NCBI GenBank assembly: GCA_046533895.1
Contig: JAWDOK010000005.1
Span: 1 to 64,000, forward strand
Source: Acidianus hospitalis
GTDB lineage: Archaea > Thermoproteota > Thermoprotei_A > Sulfolobales > Sulfolobaceae
Length of the DNA stretch: 64,000 nucleotides
Direction of reading: 5' to 3'
Below, in pieces: positions 7,336 to 18,218 of the stretch. The translations under genes were made by a program, and so were the position numbers. Each line of letters starts with the position of its first letter. Position 1 is the stretch's first letter. The notes under the pieces were generated by a model. That model worked only from the letters and a program-made list of their open reading frames with translations, ran no database searches and was not told the origin of the DNA.

Positions 7336-9457
7336 CTTCTCCTTTAATTACTTCTTTTTCTTCTTCTAGTTCTACGTAATTCATTGCCGGCATGAATTTT
7401 CTTCCCTGCCCTTCGTAGAATTTACTAAACATTTCGTAGAAGTGAAGCCTCATATCTTGTATAAATACTATTAATCCTTCCAGTGCTATTGCTAGTAAGT
7501 TTCCTAAGGCTATTATTATTCCAGCTATTATTACTGCGGCAACATAAGGAACTGAACTATATAATACTAGGAGCCCCATGTAGCTAAAGGCGTATAATAA
7601 ATAGTAGTGAGCTAGGGCAAATACTAAAATTCTTATAAAGGATATAGTGTTTGAAAGTAGTAAAATCCCTGCTTCAAAACCTCCTTCTATAAAGCCCATT
7701 CCTATCGCAGCTCCTAAGCCTACGTGACCTTCATGTCTCTTTATTAGTATAACTTTGCTTATCCAATTATAAATTAGTCCAATCTCTACCCATAGTATTA
7801 GTATATAGGCAAGAGCATAAGTCGGCGTTGAGAGATTAGGTGGAAAACTGAATATATTAGTAAGTAAGCCGCCCAATAAGCATTCTACCTTTCCAAAATA
7901 GTCATTTATATCTACAAATCCGTAGCCGAATATTATAAGCGGTACTGTGTAAAGTATCAACAAGGGTAATTTTTCGTAAAATAAGAATTCTGGATCCTTC
8001 TTATCTATAGCATTAATAACACCGAGTAAAGAGCTTACAAATAGTGCAAGTGCACCTATGAATATTGATAATATCATTGTATCTTCTATTTCTACAGATA
8101 GGATAGAATAATTACCAAAAGGTATCAAGTACTTTAGAGAATCAGAAACACTTACTGGGACTGGCCATACGTAATACAAAGGTCCTACGGGATAACTATT
8201 ATTATTAAATACTTCTCTTGGTCCTCCTACTAATACTGGTCCGAAAAATTCTCTAGCAAGCAAGCCAGTGATCATTGCAACTATGCTTGAATATATTAGC
8301 ACTAAGCTGAGCTTCTCTGTATTCTCACTACCTTTCCTTTTACCGTATTTGTAGAACCATATCGCAAATAAGAATACTACTAAGGCATTACCAAAGTCTG
8401 GGAACATTAGCCCAAAGAGTATTGGAAAAGTGAATATAAGGAATATTATTGGGGAAATTTCCCAATAGGATGGAGTACCATAAAGTTCTACAACCGATTC
8501 TATTACCCTTATACTCTTAGGAAGGCTAATTAATGTAGGTGGCTTATCCTTGTCTCCATACCTTCTGGGCAGTCTCTCAGTAATGAAGGCTTCTCCTTTT
8601 AATTGATCCTTGAGTTTTTTTACCATTTTAGTTGGTGCGTAGCCTTCAATTTGGACATAAAACTCTGACACTCTAGCTCTAGATATAATAGTGAGTGCGT
8701 CTCTCACGGTTAGTAATCTACCATAAATTTCTTTCACATGAATTTCACAAGCTCTCAATTTTTCTTTTAATTTTGCTCTGGTTTCTTCCAAGATCTTAGT
8801 TAACTCATTAATCTTATTCTGGACCTCATTGTAAACGTCGTAAGGGGCTTTTCCTTCAGGGGTTTCAAAAACTTTTGCACCTATTTCTTTTTCTATCTTG
8901 TCCTTTTGCAATACCCCTTTAGGCGCTATGATAATTACAGCGTAAGTTTTCTCATTTATTCTCTTAGTAAGAACTAATGCATTATCAAATTTCACTTTAT
9001 CTAATTGACTGGATAAAATAGTGAGCAAATATACATCGAATAGCTTTAAATTATATAATTTGCTCAAGTTGACTGTTATATCCTTAAATGGTAATACTTC
9101 ATTTAACTGTGCCTTGTATAAATCTAGTTCGCTCTTTATCTTGCCAATCTCCTCTAGTAACTCCTTGTATTTTTCCTCTTCTTGTGTAGCATCATTATCT
9201 ACCTCGTCAGCTATTTTATTCCAGTTCCCTGCCTTCATTTTTCCTTTTGGTTCTATTGTAACTCCTGCGAGATCCATTATTATTTGGAATTTATTTAGAT
9301 GTTCTTGTATTATTCCAAGCTTCCTTCTGGCTTCTTCAAATCTTTCATTGGATATTGGTTCCTCCGGTTCTTCTGGTTCGAAATTTTGGAATTTTAAAAT
9401 CTTTGTGACTATATCATCTAAAAGTTCTTTATTGGCTATAATCTGTACCCTACTCAT
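7313..9457 (-). CDS. atpI: A-type ATP synthase subunit I (subunit a homologue)
   Basis: Membrane stator subunit carrying the proton half-channels. Roughly the first 330 residues are a hydrophilic, coiled-coil-rich cytosolic arm. The C-terminal half has about seven or eight transmembrane segments. The stretch TISFIRILVFALAHYYL carries the conserved arginine expected to face the c-ring glutamate. ATG 9457 (MSRVQIIANKE, 714 aa) is preferred; GTG 9475 upstream is also open. The gene is transcribed away from the other atp genes and overlaps the metG 3' end by 23 bases. Confidence 0.9.
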   Translation of the reverse strand: MSRVQIIANKELLDDIVTKILKFQNFEPEEPEEPISNERFEEARRKLGIIQEHLNKFQIIMDLAGVTIEPKGKMKAGNWNKIADEVDNDATQEEEKYKELLEEIGKIKSELDLYKAQLNEVLPFKDITVNLSKLYNLKLFDVYLLTILSSQLDKVKFDNALVLTKRINEKTYAVIIIAPKGVLQKDKIEKEIGAKVFETPEGKAPYDVYNEVQNKINELTKILEETRAKLKEKLRACEIHVKEIYGRLLTVRDALTIISRARVSEFYVQIEGYAPTKMVKKLKDQLKGEAFITERLPRRYGDKDKPPTLISLPKSIRVIESVVELYGTPSYWEISPIIFLIFTFPILFGLMFPDFGNALVVFLFAIWFYKYGKRKGSENTEKLSLVLIYSSIVAMITGLLAREFFGPVLVGGPREVFNNNSYPVGPLYYVWPVPVSVSDSLKYLIPFGNYSILSVEIEDTMILSIFIGALALFVSSLLGVINAIDKKDPEFLFYEKLPLLILYTVPLIIFGYGFVDINDYFGKVECLLGGLLTNIFSFPPNLSTPTYALAYILILWVEIGLIYNWISKVILIKRHEGHVGLGAAIGMGFIEGGFEAGILLLSNTISFIRILVFALAHYYLLYAFSYMGLLVLYSSVPYVAAVIIAGIIIALGNLLAIALEGLIVFIQDMRLHFYEMFSKFYEGQGRKFMPAMNYVELEEEKEVIKGEVIEVKAA

Positions 9458-9507
9458 TTTCTCGGGAAGGATCACTATAGCTCGATATAGAGTATAAATG
9501 ATGATTA

Positions 9508-9518
9508 AAATATTTAAT
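9508..9518 (+). promoter_or_regulatory. TATA-like box for the atpF operon
   Basis: AAATATTTAAT is centred 27 bases before the atpF ATG at 9540, the spacing of a leaderless Sulfolobales promoter. It is the only obvious box before the F-E-A-B-D-K cluster. A second AT box at about 9491-9499 faces the other way, towards atpI. Confidence 0.6.
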
Positions 9519-9539
9519 CTACATTACAGATTTGAGAGC

Positions 9540-9842
9540 ATGGGAAAAATTTTGCTCCTTGGAGATAGATATACGGTATCTTTATTTAGGATGATGGGAG
9601 CTGAGGGGAAAGTTGTTGAAGATCCCTATTCACTGGAAGATGAGATAAAAAATGTAAGGAAAATGGAGGATGTTGACTTAGTTTTAATTACTAAAGATTT
9701 GTACGATCCGGTAAGAGAAAGACTTGAAAGCGTTATATCTTCTCAAACAAAACCTTTAATTACAGTAATTCCTTCTCCTTATAGTGAAGCTGAACCTATG
9801 GATGTGAGAAAGTTGATTTTAAGGGCGTTAGGTTTTGGGTGA
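9540..9842 (+). CDS. atpF: A-type ATP synthase subunit F
   Basis: Small central-stalk subunit with a Rossmann-like fold, 100 aa, first gene of the main atp operon. It starts MGKILLLGDRYTVSLFRMMG and ends PMDVRKLILRALGFG, with the family pattern of a strand-turn-helix start and the LVLITKDL strand. The longer open frame from 9498 adds 14 residues that overlap the promoter, so ATG 9540, 27 bases after the TATA box, is taken as the leaderless start. It precedes atpE by 6 bases. Confidence 0.88.
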   Translation: MGKILLLGDRYTVSLFRMMGAEGKVVEDPYSLEDEIKNVRKMEDVDLVLITKDLYDPVRERLESVISSQTKPLITVIPSPYSEAEPMDVRKLILRALGFG

Positions 9843-9848
9843 GAAATA

Positions 9849-10442
9849 ATGGAATTAAACGATTTGCTCGATTATGCAATTAAAAAAGTAATGGAAGATA
9901 TAAGGGAAAATTTAGAGCAAGCATTAGCTGAGGCTAATAAGATAATTGAAAATAAGTATAGTGATATACTTTCTGATTACGATAAGAAAATAAGAGACCT
10001 AATTTCAAAGAGAAAGGAACAAATAGAAGGCGAAAAAGCTAAACTTGATGTGGAGAATAAAAGGGCGATATTAAATGAAGAGAACTATTGGCTACAAAAG
10101 GTTTATGATGAGGTTGTTAAGAATATTAATGTAGTTACTTCTTCTAAAGAATACGCAGAAGGTTTACAGTCAATAATAAAGAAAGAGATTTCATCATCTA
10201 CAACAAAAGCTAAGATAATATGTAATAAGAGCGATGAGGAACTTGTTAAGAATATCCTTAAGGATAATAAGTTAAGTGCAGACGTCGAGGAGGATAACAG
10301 CTTATTAGGAGGAATAAAGATTTATTATCCTGATGTAGGGCTTGTGAGGGATTATTCGTTAAATCTTATTTTAAGTCAAGTTTTTGAATCAGTTAAACCT
10401 AAAGTTGCAGAAATATTATTTGGTGGTGAAAATGGTAGGTAA
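9849..10442 (+). CDS. atpE: A-type ATP synthase subunit E (Sulfolobus delta)
   Basis: Peripheral stalk subunit, 197 aa. The first ~90 residues are a long charged helix (LEQALAEANKIIENKYSDIL and on) that pairs with the small G/H-type stalk subunit. The C-terminal domain ends in a globular alpha/beta segment (GGIKIYYPDVGLVRDYSLNLIL). In the old S. acidocaldarius nomenclature this position is called delta. Its last 11 bases overlap atpA. Confidence 0.88.
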   Translation: MELNDLLDYAIKKVMEDIRENLEQALAEANKIIENKYSDILSDYDKKIRDLISKRKEQIEGEKAKLDVENKRAILNEENYWLQKVYDEVVKNINVVTSSKEYAEGLQSIIKKEISSSTTKAKIICNKSDEELVKNILKDNKLSADVEEDNSLLGGIKIYYPDVGLVRDYSLNLILSQVFESVKPKVAEILFGGENGR

Positions 10443-12203
10443 GATAGTTAGAGTAAACGGTCCACTAGTAGTTGCAGATAATATGAGAAATTCACAAATG
10501 TATGAAGTAGTTGAAGTAGGAGAATTAAGACTTGTAGGTGAAATAACAAGGATAGAAGGAGACAGAGCCTACATTCAAGTTTACGAAGATACTAGTGGGC
10601 TTAAGCCTGGTGAACCAGTCTATAATACTGGCGGTCCTTTATCAGCAGAGCTAGGTCCTGGCTTACTGGGAAAGATATTTGACGGATTAGAAAGGCCGTT
10701 AAGCACAATTGCTGAGGTTACTGGTTCACTTTTTGTCAATAGAGGTGTGAAAATACCTCCTTTAGATAGGCAAAAGAAATGGCATTTTATACCTAAAGTT
10801 AAGAAAGGCGATAAGGTTTCTCCTGGAGATGTATTGGGTGTTGTGAAAGAAACTTCGTTGATTGAGCACAAAATATTAGTTCCTCCAGATCGTCATGGAG
10901 AAATAAAGGACATAGTTCCAGAAGGAGATTACACTGTGGAAGATACGATAGCTACACTTGATATGAACGGTGACCAGGTTTCATTAAAAATGATGCATAA
11001 ATGGCCAGTAAGAATTCCTAGACCTTATAAAGAAAAATTAGAGCCCTCAGAACCATTGTTAACTGGAGTAAGAGTACTAGATACAATATTTCCTTTGGCT
11101 AAAGGAGGAACAGCCGCAATTCCAGGACCTTTCGGTTCTGGAAAGACAGTCACTTTACAAAGCTTAGCAAAATGGAGTTCAGCAAAGATAGTAATATATG
11201 TAGGTTGTGGCGAAAGAGGAAATGAGTTAACTGACGAACTAAGATCATTCCCAACGTTAAAAGATCCTTGGACCGGAAAGCCATTACTTGAAAGGACTAT
11301 ATTAGTCGCTAACACAAGCAATATGCCAGTAGCAGCAAGGGAAACTAGTATTTACCTAGGCGTAACACTTGGAGAATATTTTAGAGATCAGGGATACGAT
11401 ACGTTAATTGTAGCAGACTCTACTACTAGATGGGCGGAGGCATTAAGAGACCTAGGAGGTAGAATGGAAGAGATGCCTGCAGAAGAAGGATTCCCAAGCT
11501 ATTTGCCTTCAAGATTAGCAGAATATTACGAAAGAGCAGGAAGAGTTATAACTTTAGGTAATCCAGAAAGACTTGGTTCAGTTACGTTAGCTTCAGCAGT
11601 TTCTCCACCAGGAGGAGACTTCACTGAGCCAGTAACTAGCAATACTTTAAGGTTCGTTAGAGTATTCTGGCCGTTAGATGTCTCATTAGCTCATGCAAGA
11701 CATTTCCCTGCAATTAACTGGTTACAAGGATTTTCAGCTTACGTTGATTTAGTAGGAAAGTGGTGGAATACAAACGTGGATCCACAATGGAAGGAAATGA
11801 GAGAATTCATGGTAAAAACCTTGATAAGAGAAAACGAGTTACAGCAGATAGTTAAATTAGTTGGGCCGGAATCTCTCGCTGAGAAAGATAAGTTAGTTCT
11901 AGAAGTGGCCAGGTTAATAAAGGAGGCGTTCTTAAAGCAGAACGCATTTGACGATATCGATGCGTTCTCTTCCCCACAAAAGCAGGTTAGGATAATGAAG
12001 CTAATCTACTTATATAATAGTCTTGCATCCCCATTGGTTGAAAAAGGAGTTCCGGTAAAGAAGATCATAGACAGTATAAAAGTTGTGTCTGACATAATTA
12101 GATCTAAAGCCACGATTCCAAATAACGCCCTCGAAAAATATGATGAGTTAGAAAAAACATTAAGGGCACAATTTGAACAGTTATCAAAGGAGGTGAGCAG
12201 TTA

Positions 12204-12204
<1 letters not shown>
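10432..12204 (+). CDS. atpA: A-type ATP synthase catalytic subunit A
   Basis: Catalytic nucleotide-binding subunit of the A1 head, 590 aa. Walker A is GPFGSGKTV near residue 232. The inserted non-homologous region typical of A subunits is present around residues 110-190 (PLDRQKKWHFIPKVKKGD). ATG 10432 (MVGKIVRVNG) is preceded by GGTGGTG inside the end of atpE and matches the family start; the frame is open 16 codons upstream. The last base of the gene is the first base of atpB's ATG (TAATG). Confidence 0.95.
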
Positions 12205-13600
<1,396 letters not shown>

Positions 13601-13604
<4 letters not shown>

Positions 13605-14242
13605 GTTCAAATAAGGTTTTGCCAACTAAATTAAATCTTATTAGATTTAAAAATGAGTTAAAGCTTGTATCTACTATAAAAAGGCTGTTAGAAAGCAAAA
13701 GGGAAGTTTTACTTATTTATTTAAGGACTTATGCCGCGGAGTATGAGAAATTATATAATGAGGTTAATGAGGCTTTAAAGAAGACCTATAATAGTTACAT
13801 GCAGGCTGTTGTAGATGAAGGCATAACTACTATTGAGAAAATTGCTGATTCTCAATCTCATTCCTTGAGTGTATCTAGTTCGTTAAAGGTAATCTTTGGA
13901 GTGAAAATCCCAGTTATCCAACTTAACGAAGGTTCTATTCCAGAAAAACCCTTTAGTGAAGTCGAGACTTCCCCTTACCTTTCTGAAGCTTATGATGAAA
14001 TGAGAGAGGCATTAGTTAAGGTCGTTCAGCTGGTTGAATTAGAATCAACAATTAGATCTTTGGCTGCAGAATTAAGAAGAACTCAAAGGCTAATAAATGC
14101 AATAGATACTTCTATACTTCCCTTTTATAGAGGTTCAGTTAAGTACATAAAATCAGTTTTAGATGATAAAGCTAGGGAGGAATTCGTAAGGCTTAAAATT
14201 ACTAGGAGAATACTAGAGAGGAGGAGACAAAGTGGAGAGTGA
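13601..14242 (+). CDS. atpD: A-type ATP synthase subunit D (Sulfolobus gamma)
   Basis: Central rotor shaft, 213 aa. It starts LPTKLNLIRFKNELKLVSTIKRLLESKREVLL, the long N-terminal helix of the family, and ends with the matching C-terminal helix (LRRTQRLINAIDTSILP and on). These two helices form the antiparallel coiled coil inside A3B3. It overlaps atpB by 4 bases and the next small gene by 11 bases. Confidence 0.92.
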
Positions 14243-14399
14243 AGTTGAGAAATATTTGAATAATATAAAATCAGTTTTAGATCAAAAGAAGAAAGAAAGC
14301 TTTCTTCAGTTGCAAAAGAAATTTGATGAGCTAATACAAAACAAGGAAAAACAGCTAGAGGAAGTCAAGAGAAAGGCTTTAAAGGAAGTATCAAAGTAA
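14232..14399 (+). CDS. Small coiled-coil ATP synthase subunit (Sulfolobus epsilon, G/H-like)
   Basis: Short 55-codon gene, GTG 14232 to TAA 14397-14399. GAGGAG lies about 8 bases upstream of the GTG. The product (VESEVEKYLNNIKSVL, then QLQKKFDELIQ and EKQLEEVKRKALKEVSK) is almost all charged helix. It sits between D and K, where the S. acidocaldarius atp operon has its ~7 kDa epsilon subunit. It probably acts as the peripheral stalk partner of subunit E (G/H role), which is an inference from composition and position. Confidence 0.8.
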   Translation: MESEVEKYLNNIKSVLDQKKKESFLQLQKKFDELIQNKEKQLEEVKRKALKEVSK

Positions 14400-14415
14400 T
14401 TAGTGGTGATAAATT

Positions 14416-14730
14416 ATGAAGAGAATGAAGTCTGCAATTCTATTACTTTCTCTATTTTTAGGAATGATAACTGCAATCCCAGTAGGTGCACAAGTAGGTT
14501 ATAGTAGTCCTCAAGGATTTGAAGGAGTAAACATCGGAGCTGGATTAGCTATAGGCTTAGCAGCAATTGGTGCAGGTGTTGCAGTAGGTATGGCAGCAGC
14601 TGCAGGTATCGGTGTTCTAACAGAAAGAAGGGACATGTTTGGTACTGTGCTAATATTCGTTGCAATCGGTGAAGGAATAGTAGTATACGGGTTAGTGTTT
14701 GCAGTGTTAATGTTGTTTGCACACGTGTAA
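14416..14730 (+). CDS. atpK: A-type ATP synthase proteolipid subunit K (c-ring)
   Basis: Membrane rotor proteolipid, 104 aa. An N-terminal signal-like segment (SAILLLSLFLGMITAIPVGA) precedes two transmembrane helices. Helix 1 is glycine/alanine-rich (GAGLAIGLAAIGAGVAVGMA) and helix 2 carries the ion-binding glutamate E86 in AIGEGIVVYG. The two-helix form with a cleavable leader is typical of Sulfolobales. It is the last gene of the operon. Subunit C is not found in this cluster. Confidence 0.92.
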   Translation: MKRMKSAILLLSLFLGMITAIPVGAQVGYSSPQGFEGVNIGAGLAIGLAAIGAGVAVGMAAAAGIGVLTERRDMFGTVLIFVAIGEGIVVYGLVFAVLMLFAHV

Positions 14731-14772
14731 AAACCATATAAATTTTTTAGGCCATTCTATTTTCTTTTCTCA

Positions 14773-16218
14773 ATGCAAATTCCTAGAGAAAAATGGAAGA
14801 ATAATTTCAGTGAATGGTTTGATAATGTAATTTTTCAAGCCGAAATATATGATTATGGAAGGTACCCTATAAAAGGAATGGGCGTATGGATGCCTTATGG
14901 TTTTAAGATAAGACAGAACGTTATTAATATCATTAGGAAGTTTCTAGATGAGACTGGACACGAGGAAGTTCTATTTCCATTATTAATTCCAGAATATTTA
15001 CTCAGAAAAGAAAGTGAGCATATTAAAGGTTTTGAAGGTGAAGTTTACTGGGTCACTAAAGGCGGAGAAGAAGATTTAGATATTAGGCTAGCATTGAGAC
15101 CAACTTCAGAGGTTGCAATAACTTATATGGAATCATTGTGGATAAAAAGCTATAAAGAATTACCAAAGAAATATTATCAGATAGTAAGTATTTTTAGATA
15201 TGAAACTAAGGCAACGAGGCCAATGATAAGGCTAAGGGAAGTTACGACTTTTAAAGAAGCTCATACATTGCATGTTAGCTACGAAGACGCAGAAAGGCAA
15301 GTTAAAGAGGCAATAGAAATTTATAAGAAAATATTCGATACACTTGGGATACCTTATATCCTTTCAGAAAGACCGGAGTGGGATAGATTTGCTGGAGCAG
15401 AACACACTTACGCTTTTGATACGTTAATGCCAGACGGTAGAGCATTGCAAATAGGCACTGTTCATCATTTAGGACAACACTTTACTAAAGCTTTAGATTA
15501 TAAAATACAAAAAGCTGACGGTTCTCTAGATTATCCTTATCAGACAAGTTATGGAATTTCAGATAGAGTAATAGCAGTATCTATAGCAGTAAACGGCGAT
15601 GATCATGGACCAATACTTAATCCAATAATAGCTCCAATTAAGGTTGTTATAATTCCAATACCTGCAAAGACAGAGGAAGATAATAAAAGAGTAGAGAATT
15701 ATTGTAAAGAAATTCAAGAAAAACTCTCTTCAGCAGGAATTTCTGTGGTGGTCGATTCAGATAAAGAGAAGACTCCTGGAGAAAAGTTCTATTACTGGGA
15801 AATGAAGGGTGTTCCTTTAAGGATAGAGATTGGATTAAGAGAAGTAAATAATGAGACAATTACCATAAAGAGGAGAGATACTTTAGAGTCTAAAATTGTA
15901 AAGAAGGACGAGTTAATAAAAACTGTTAACGATCTTCTTTCTTCTCTGTCAGAAGATCTGAAAAAGAAAGCCTGGGATTTCTTTAATTCCAGGATTTTCT
16001 ATACTAATGATGTCAACGAGGCTAAAAAAATACTTGAAAACAGGGGAGGGATAATAGAAGTTCCCTGGTGTGGCGATAATTCGTGTGGGTTAAAGATAGA
16101 GGAAGAGCTTAATGCTAGAGTATTAGGGTATCCTATAGATGCTAAAAAGACTAGTGATCCTTGTGTTATATGTAAAAAACCTTCAACTAATGTTTTAAGA
16201 GTAGCAAAAACTTATTAG
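14773..16218 (+). CDS. proS: Prolyl-tRNA synthetase (archaeal/eukaryotic type)
   Basis: Class II synthetase charging tRNA-Pro, 481 aa. Motif 2 region reads SIFRYETKATRPMIRLREVTTFKEAHT, and the motif 3 region follows with TSYGISDRVI. It lacks the bacterial editing insertion. The C-terminal zinc domain has the cysteines CGDNSCG and CVICKK, and the protein ends in tyrosine, as is typical for this class. ATG 14773 lies about 33 bases after the AT box CATATAAATT. Confidence 0.95.
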   Translation: MQIPREKWKNNFSEWFDNVIFQAEIYDYGRYPIKGMGVWMPYGFKIRQNVINIIRKFLDETGHEEVLFPLLIPEYLLRKESEHIKGFEGEVYWVTKGGEEDLDIRLALRPTSEVAITYMESLWIKSYKELPKKYYQIVSIFRYETKATRPMIRLREVTTFKEAHTLHVSYEDAERQVKEAIEIYKKIFDTLGIPYILSERPEWDRFAGAEHTYAFDTLMPDGRALQIGTVHHLGQHFTKALDYKIQKADGSLDYPYQTSYGISDRVIAVSIAVNGDDHGPILNPIIAPIKVVIIPIPAKTEEDNKRVENYCKEIQEKLSSAGISVVVDSDKEKTPGEKFYYWEMKGVPLRIEIGLREVNNETITIKRRDTLESKIVKKDELIKTVNDLLSSLSEDLKKKAWDFFNSRIFYTNDVNEAKKILENRGGIIEVPWCGDNSCGLKIEEELNARVLGYPIDAKKTSDPCVICKKPSTNVLRVAKTY

Positions 16219-16250
16219 ATATTAGATAGCCATTTTAATTGGGTGCTAAT

Positions 16251-16541
16251 TTGCCAAAGAAGAGGGAGAATAGAGGTAGAAGAAAAGGCGATAAAGGCCA
16301 CGTTGGCTACGTAACATGTGATAACTGTGGAGCAAGAGTACCAGAGGATAAGGCTATATGCGTTACCAGAATGTATAGCCCAGTTGATGCGGCATTAGCT
16401 AGCGAACTGGAGAAAAAAGGTGCGATAATTCCAAAATATCCGGTAAGGAAATGCTATTGTATTAACTGTGCAATACACTTTGGAATAGTTAAGATAAGGG
16501 CAGAGGAAGAAAGGAAAACAAAGCCTACTACTTACTTTTAA
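16251..16541 (+). CDS. rps26e: 30S ribosomal protein S26e
   Basis: Small-subunit ribosomal protein with a zinc knuckle, 96 aa. It begins (M)PKKRENRGRRKGDKGHVG and carries CDNC and CYCINC cysteines for zinc. The start is TTG 16251, with GGGTGC 5 to 10 bases upstream; the open frame from 16239 would add four unconserved residues (MGAN). S26e occurs in crenarchaea and eukaryotes. It follows proS by 32 bases. Confidence 0.93.
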   Translation: MPKKRENRGRRKGDKGHVGYVTCDNCGARVPEDKAICVTRMYSPVDAALASELEKKGAIIPKYPVRKCYCINCAIHFGIVKIRAEEERKTKPTTYF

Positions 16542-16547
16542 TAAAAG

Positions 16548-16555
16548 TTTTTAAC
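16548..16555 (+). promoter_or_regulatory. TATA-like box for pdxS
   Basis: TTTTTAAC centred 27 bases before the pdxS ATG at 16579, in the 37-base gap after rps26e. The spacing fits a leaderless pdxST transcript separate from proS-rps26e. Confidence 0.55.
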
Positions 16556-16578
16556 TATATTCACCACCCTCTTTTTTA

Positions 16579-17589
16579 ATGAGACTCTACGAACTTTCGT
16601 TTAATGAAATTGAGGAATTCTTCTATAAGCTGGCTGAAGTAAGAGATATAATAAAAGATTCAGGATTAATGTCATTTTTACCTGAGAAGGAATTACCAGA
16701 AATTGCCACTGGTACTGCTAGAGTAAAGCATGCTTTCCCAATATTTCAAAAAGGTGGAGTAATAATGGACGTTACTAACGTTGAACAAGCAGGAATTGCA
16801 GAAGATGCAGGTGCTACTTCTGTCATGGTTTTAGACAAACTTCCTTATGACGTCAGAAAATCTGGTGGAGTAGCTAGAATGGCAGATCCGAAAATTATAG
16901 AGGAAGTAATGAATTCTATAACAATTCCAGTAATGGCTAAAGTTAGAATAGGCCATTATTATGAAGCTAAGCTTCTTGAGGCTTTAGGCGTCGATACAAT
17001 AGATGAAAGCGAAGTATTAACACCAGCTGACGAGGAACATCATATTAATAAATGGGAGTTTAAGGTTCCATTTGTAAACGGTGCTAGGAATTTAGGCGAG
17101 GCGTTAAGGAGGATAAGCGAAGGAGCTTCAATGATAAGAACTAAAGGTGAAGCAGGAACAGGAAATGTTAGTGAAGCTGTAAAGCACATGAAAATAATTA
17201 ATGCGGAAATTAGTGCATTAGTTGGAATGAGTGAGGAAGATAGAGTTAAGAAAGCTAGAGAATATCAGGTTCCTTACCAGTTAGTAGAACTAACCGCAAA
17301 AATAAAGAGACTTCCAGTAGTTAATTTTGCAGCAGGAGGTATTGCTACTCCAGCTGATGCAGCATTAATGATGTGGTTAGGTGGAGATGGAGTATTTGTA
17401 GGATCAGGGATATTTAAGAGTCAAGATCCTGCAGAGAGAGCAAAAGCTATAGTATTGGCAGTAGCTGGTTGGGAATACCCAGAAGTAGTCCTTGAAGCAC
17501 AAAAGATGATAAGTGAGCAAAAATCGATGATGGGAATTGATATAAAATCGTTAAAACCTGAGGAATTACTTCAGGTGAGAGGACAATGA
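16579..17589 (+). CDS. pdxS: Pyridoxal 5'-phosphate synthase subunit PdxS
   Basis: Synthase subunit of the R5P-dependent PLP pathway, condensing a pentose phosphate, a triose phosphate and ammonia. At 336 aa it is longer than the usual ~295, mainly through an N-terminal extension (LYELSFNEIEEFFYKLAEVRD). Key elements: VIMDVTN with the substrate aspartate, PVMAKVRIGH with a catalytic lysine, and the phosphate-binding GEAGTGNVSEA. The stop overlaps the start of pdxT by 4 bases. Confidence 0.95.
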   Translation: MRLYELSFNEIEEFFYKLAEVRDIIKDSGLMSFLPEKELPEIATGTARVKHAFPIFQKGGVIMDVTNVEQAGIAEDAGATSVMVLDKLPYDVRKSGGVARMADPKIIEEVMNSITIPVMAKVRIGHYYEAKLLEALGVDTIDESEVLTPADEEHHINKWEFKVPFVNGARNLGEALRRISEGASMIRTKGEAGTGNVSEAVKHMKIINAEISALVGMSEEDRVKKAREYQVPYQLVELTAKIKRLPVVNFAAGGIATPADAALMMWLGGDGVFVGSGIFKSQDPAERAKAIVLAVAGWEYPEVVLEAQKMISEQKSMMGIDIKSLKPEELLQVRGQ

Positions 17590-18185
17590 AAATAGGAGTT
17601 TTAGCGTACCAAGGTAGTTTCGAGGAGCACGCACTCCAGGCTAAGAGAGCAATGGATAAGTTAAAAATAGACGGTGAAATTATTGCAGTTAAGAGGGTTA
17701 ACGATCTCGATGTTGATGGAATTATTATCCCTGGAGGAGAAAGTACTACTATAGGTATTGTAGCCCAAAGAATGGGACTTTTAGAGCCATTGAAGGAAAA
17801 AATTATGGAAGGATTACCTGTTTTAGGCACTTGTGCTGGTGCAATAATGTTAGCCAAAGATGTTAGTGATGCTAAGGTTGGTAAAAAATCTCAGCCATTA
17901 ATTGGCGTAATGGACATCTCTGTGATAAGAAATTATTACGGTAGGCAAAGGGAGAGTTTCGAAGCTAATGTAGATTTAAGGAGTATTGGAGGAGGAATAG
18001 AGAAAGTAGTATTCATAAGAGCTCCAGCAATAGTTAAGGTTTTTGGTAATGCTAAATCTTTATCTCAGTTTAAGGATGTTCATGTTATGGTGCAGGAAAA
18101 CAACTTATTAGCAACTACCTTCCACCCTGAGCTATCAGGAACTACAATTGTTCATGAATACTTCATTTCAATGATTAAGAAATAG
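17586..18185 (+). CDS. pdxT: Pyridoxal 5'-phosphate synthase glutaminase subunit PdxT
   Basis: Class I glutaminase that feeds ammonia to PdxS, 199 aa. The triad is visible: the nucleophile cysteine in GTCAGAIML near residue 80, and His-Glu in FHPELSGT near the C-terminus. The oxyanion region is GGESTTIG. It is coupled to pdxS by a 4-base overlap. Its N-terminus, MKIGVLAYQGSFEEHA, matches the family. Confidence 0.95.
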   Translation: MKIGVLAYQGSFEEHALQAKRAMDKLKIDGEIIAVKRVNDLDVDGIIIPGGESTTIGIVAQRMGLLEPLKEKIMEGLPVLGTCAGAIMLAKDVSDAKVGKKSQPLIGVMDISVIRNYYGRQRESFEANVDLRSIGGGIEKVVFIRAPAIVKVFGNAKSLSQFKDVHVMVQENNLLATTFHPELSGTTIVHEYFISMIKK

Positions 18186-18218
18186 TTTTTTATTTTACAT
18201 TTGAAACTATTTTACGTA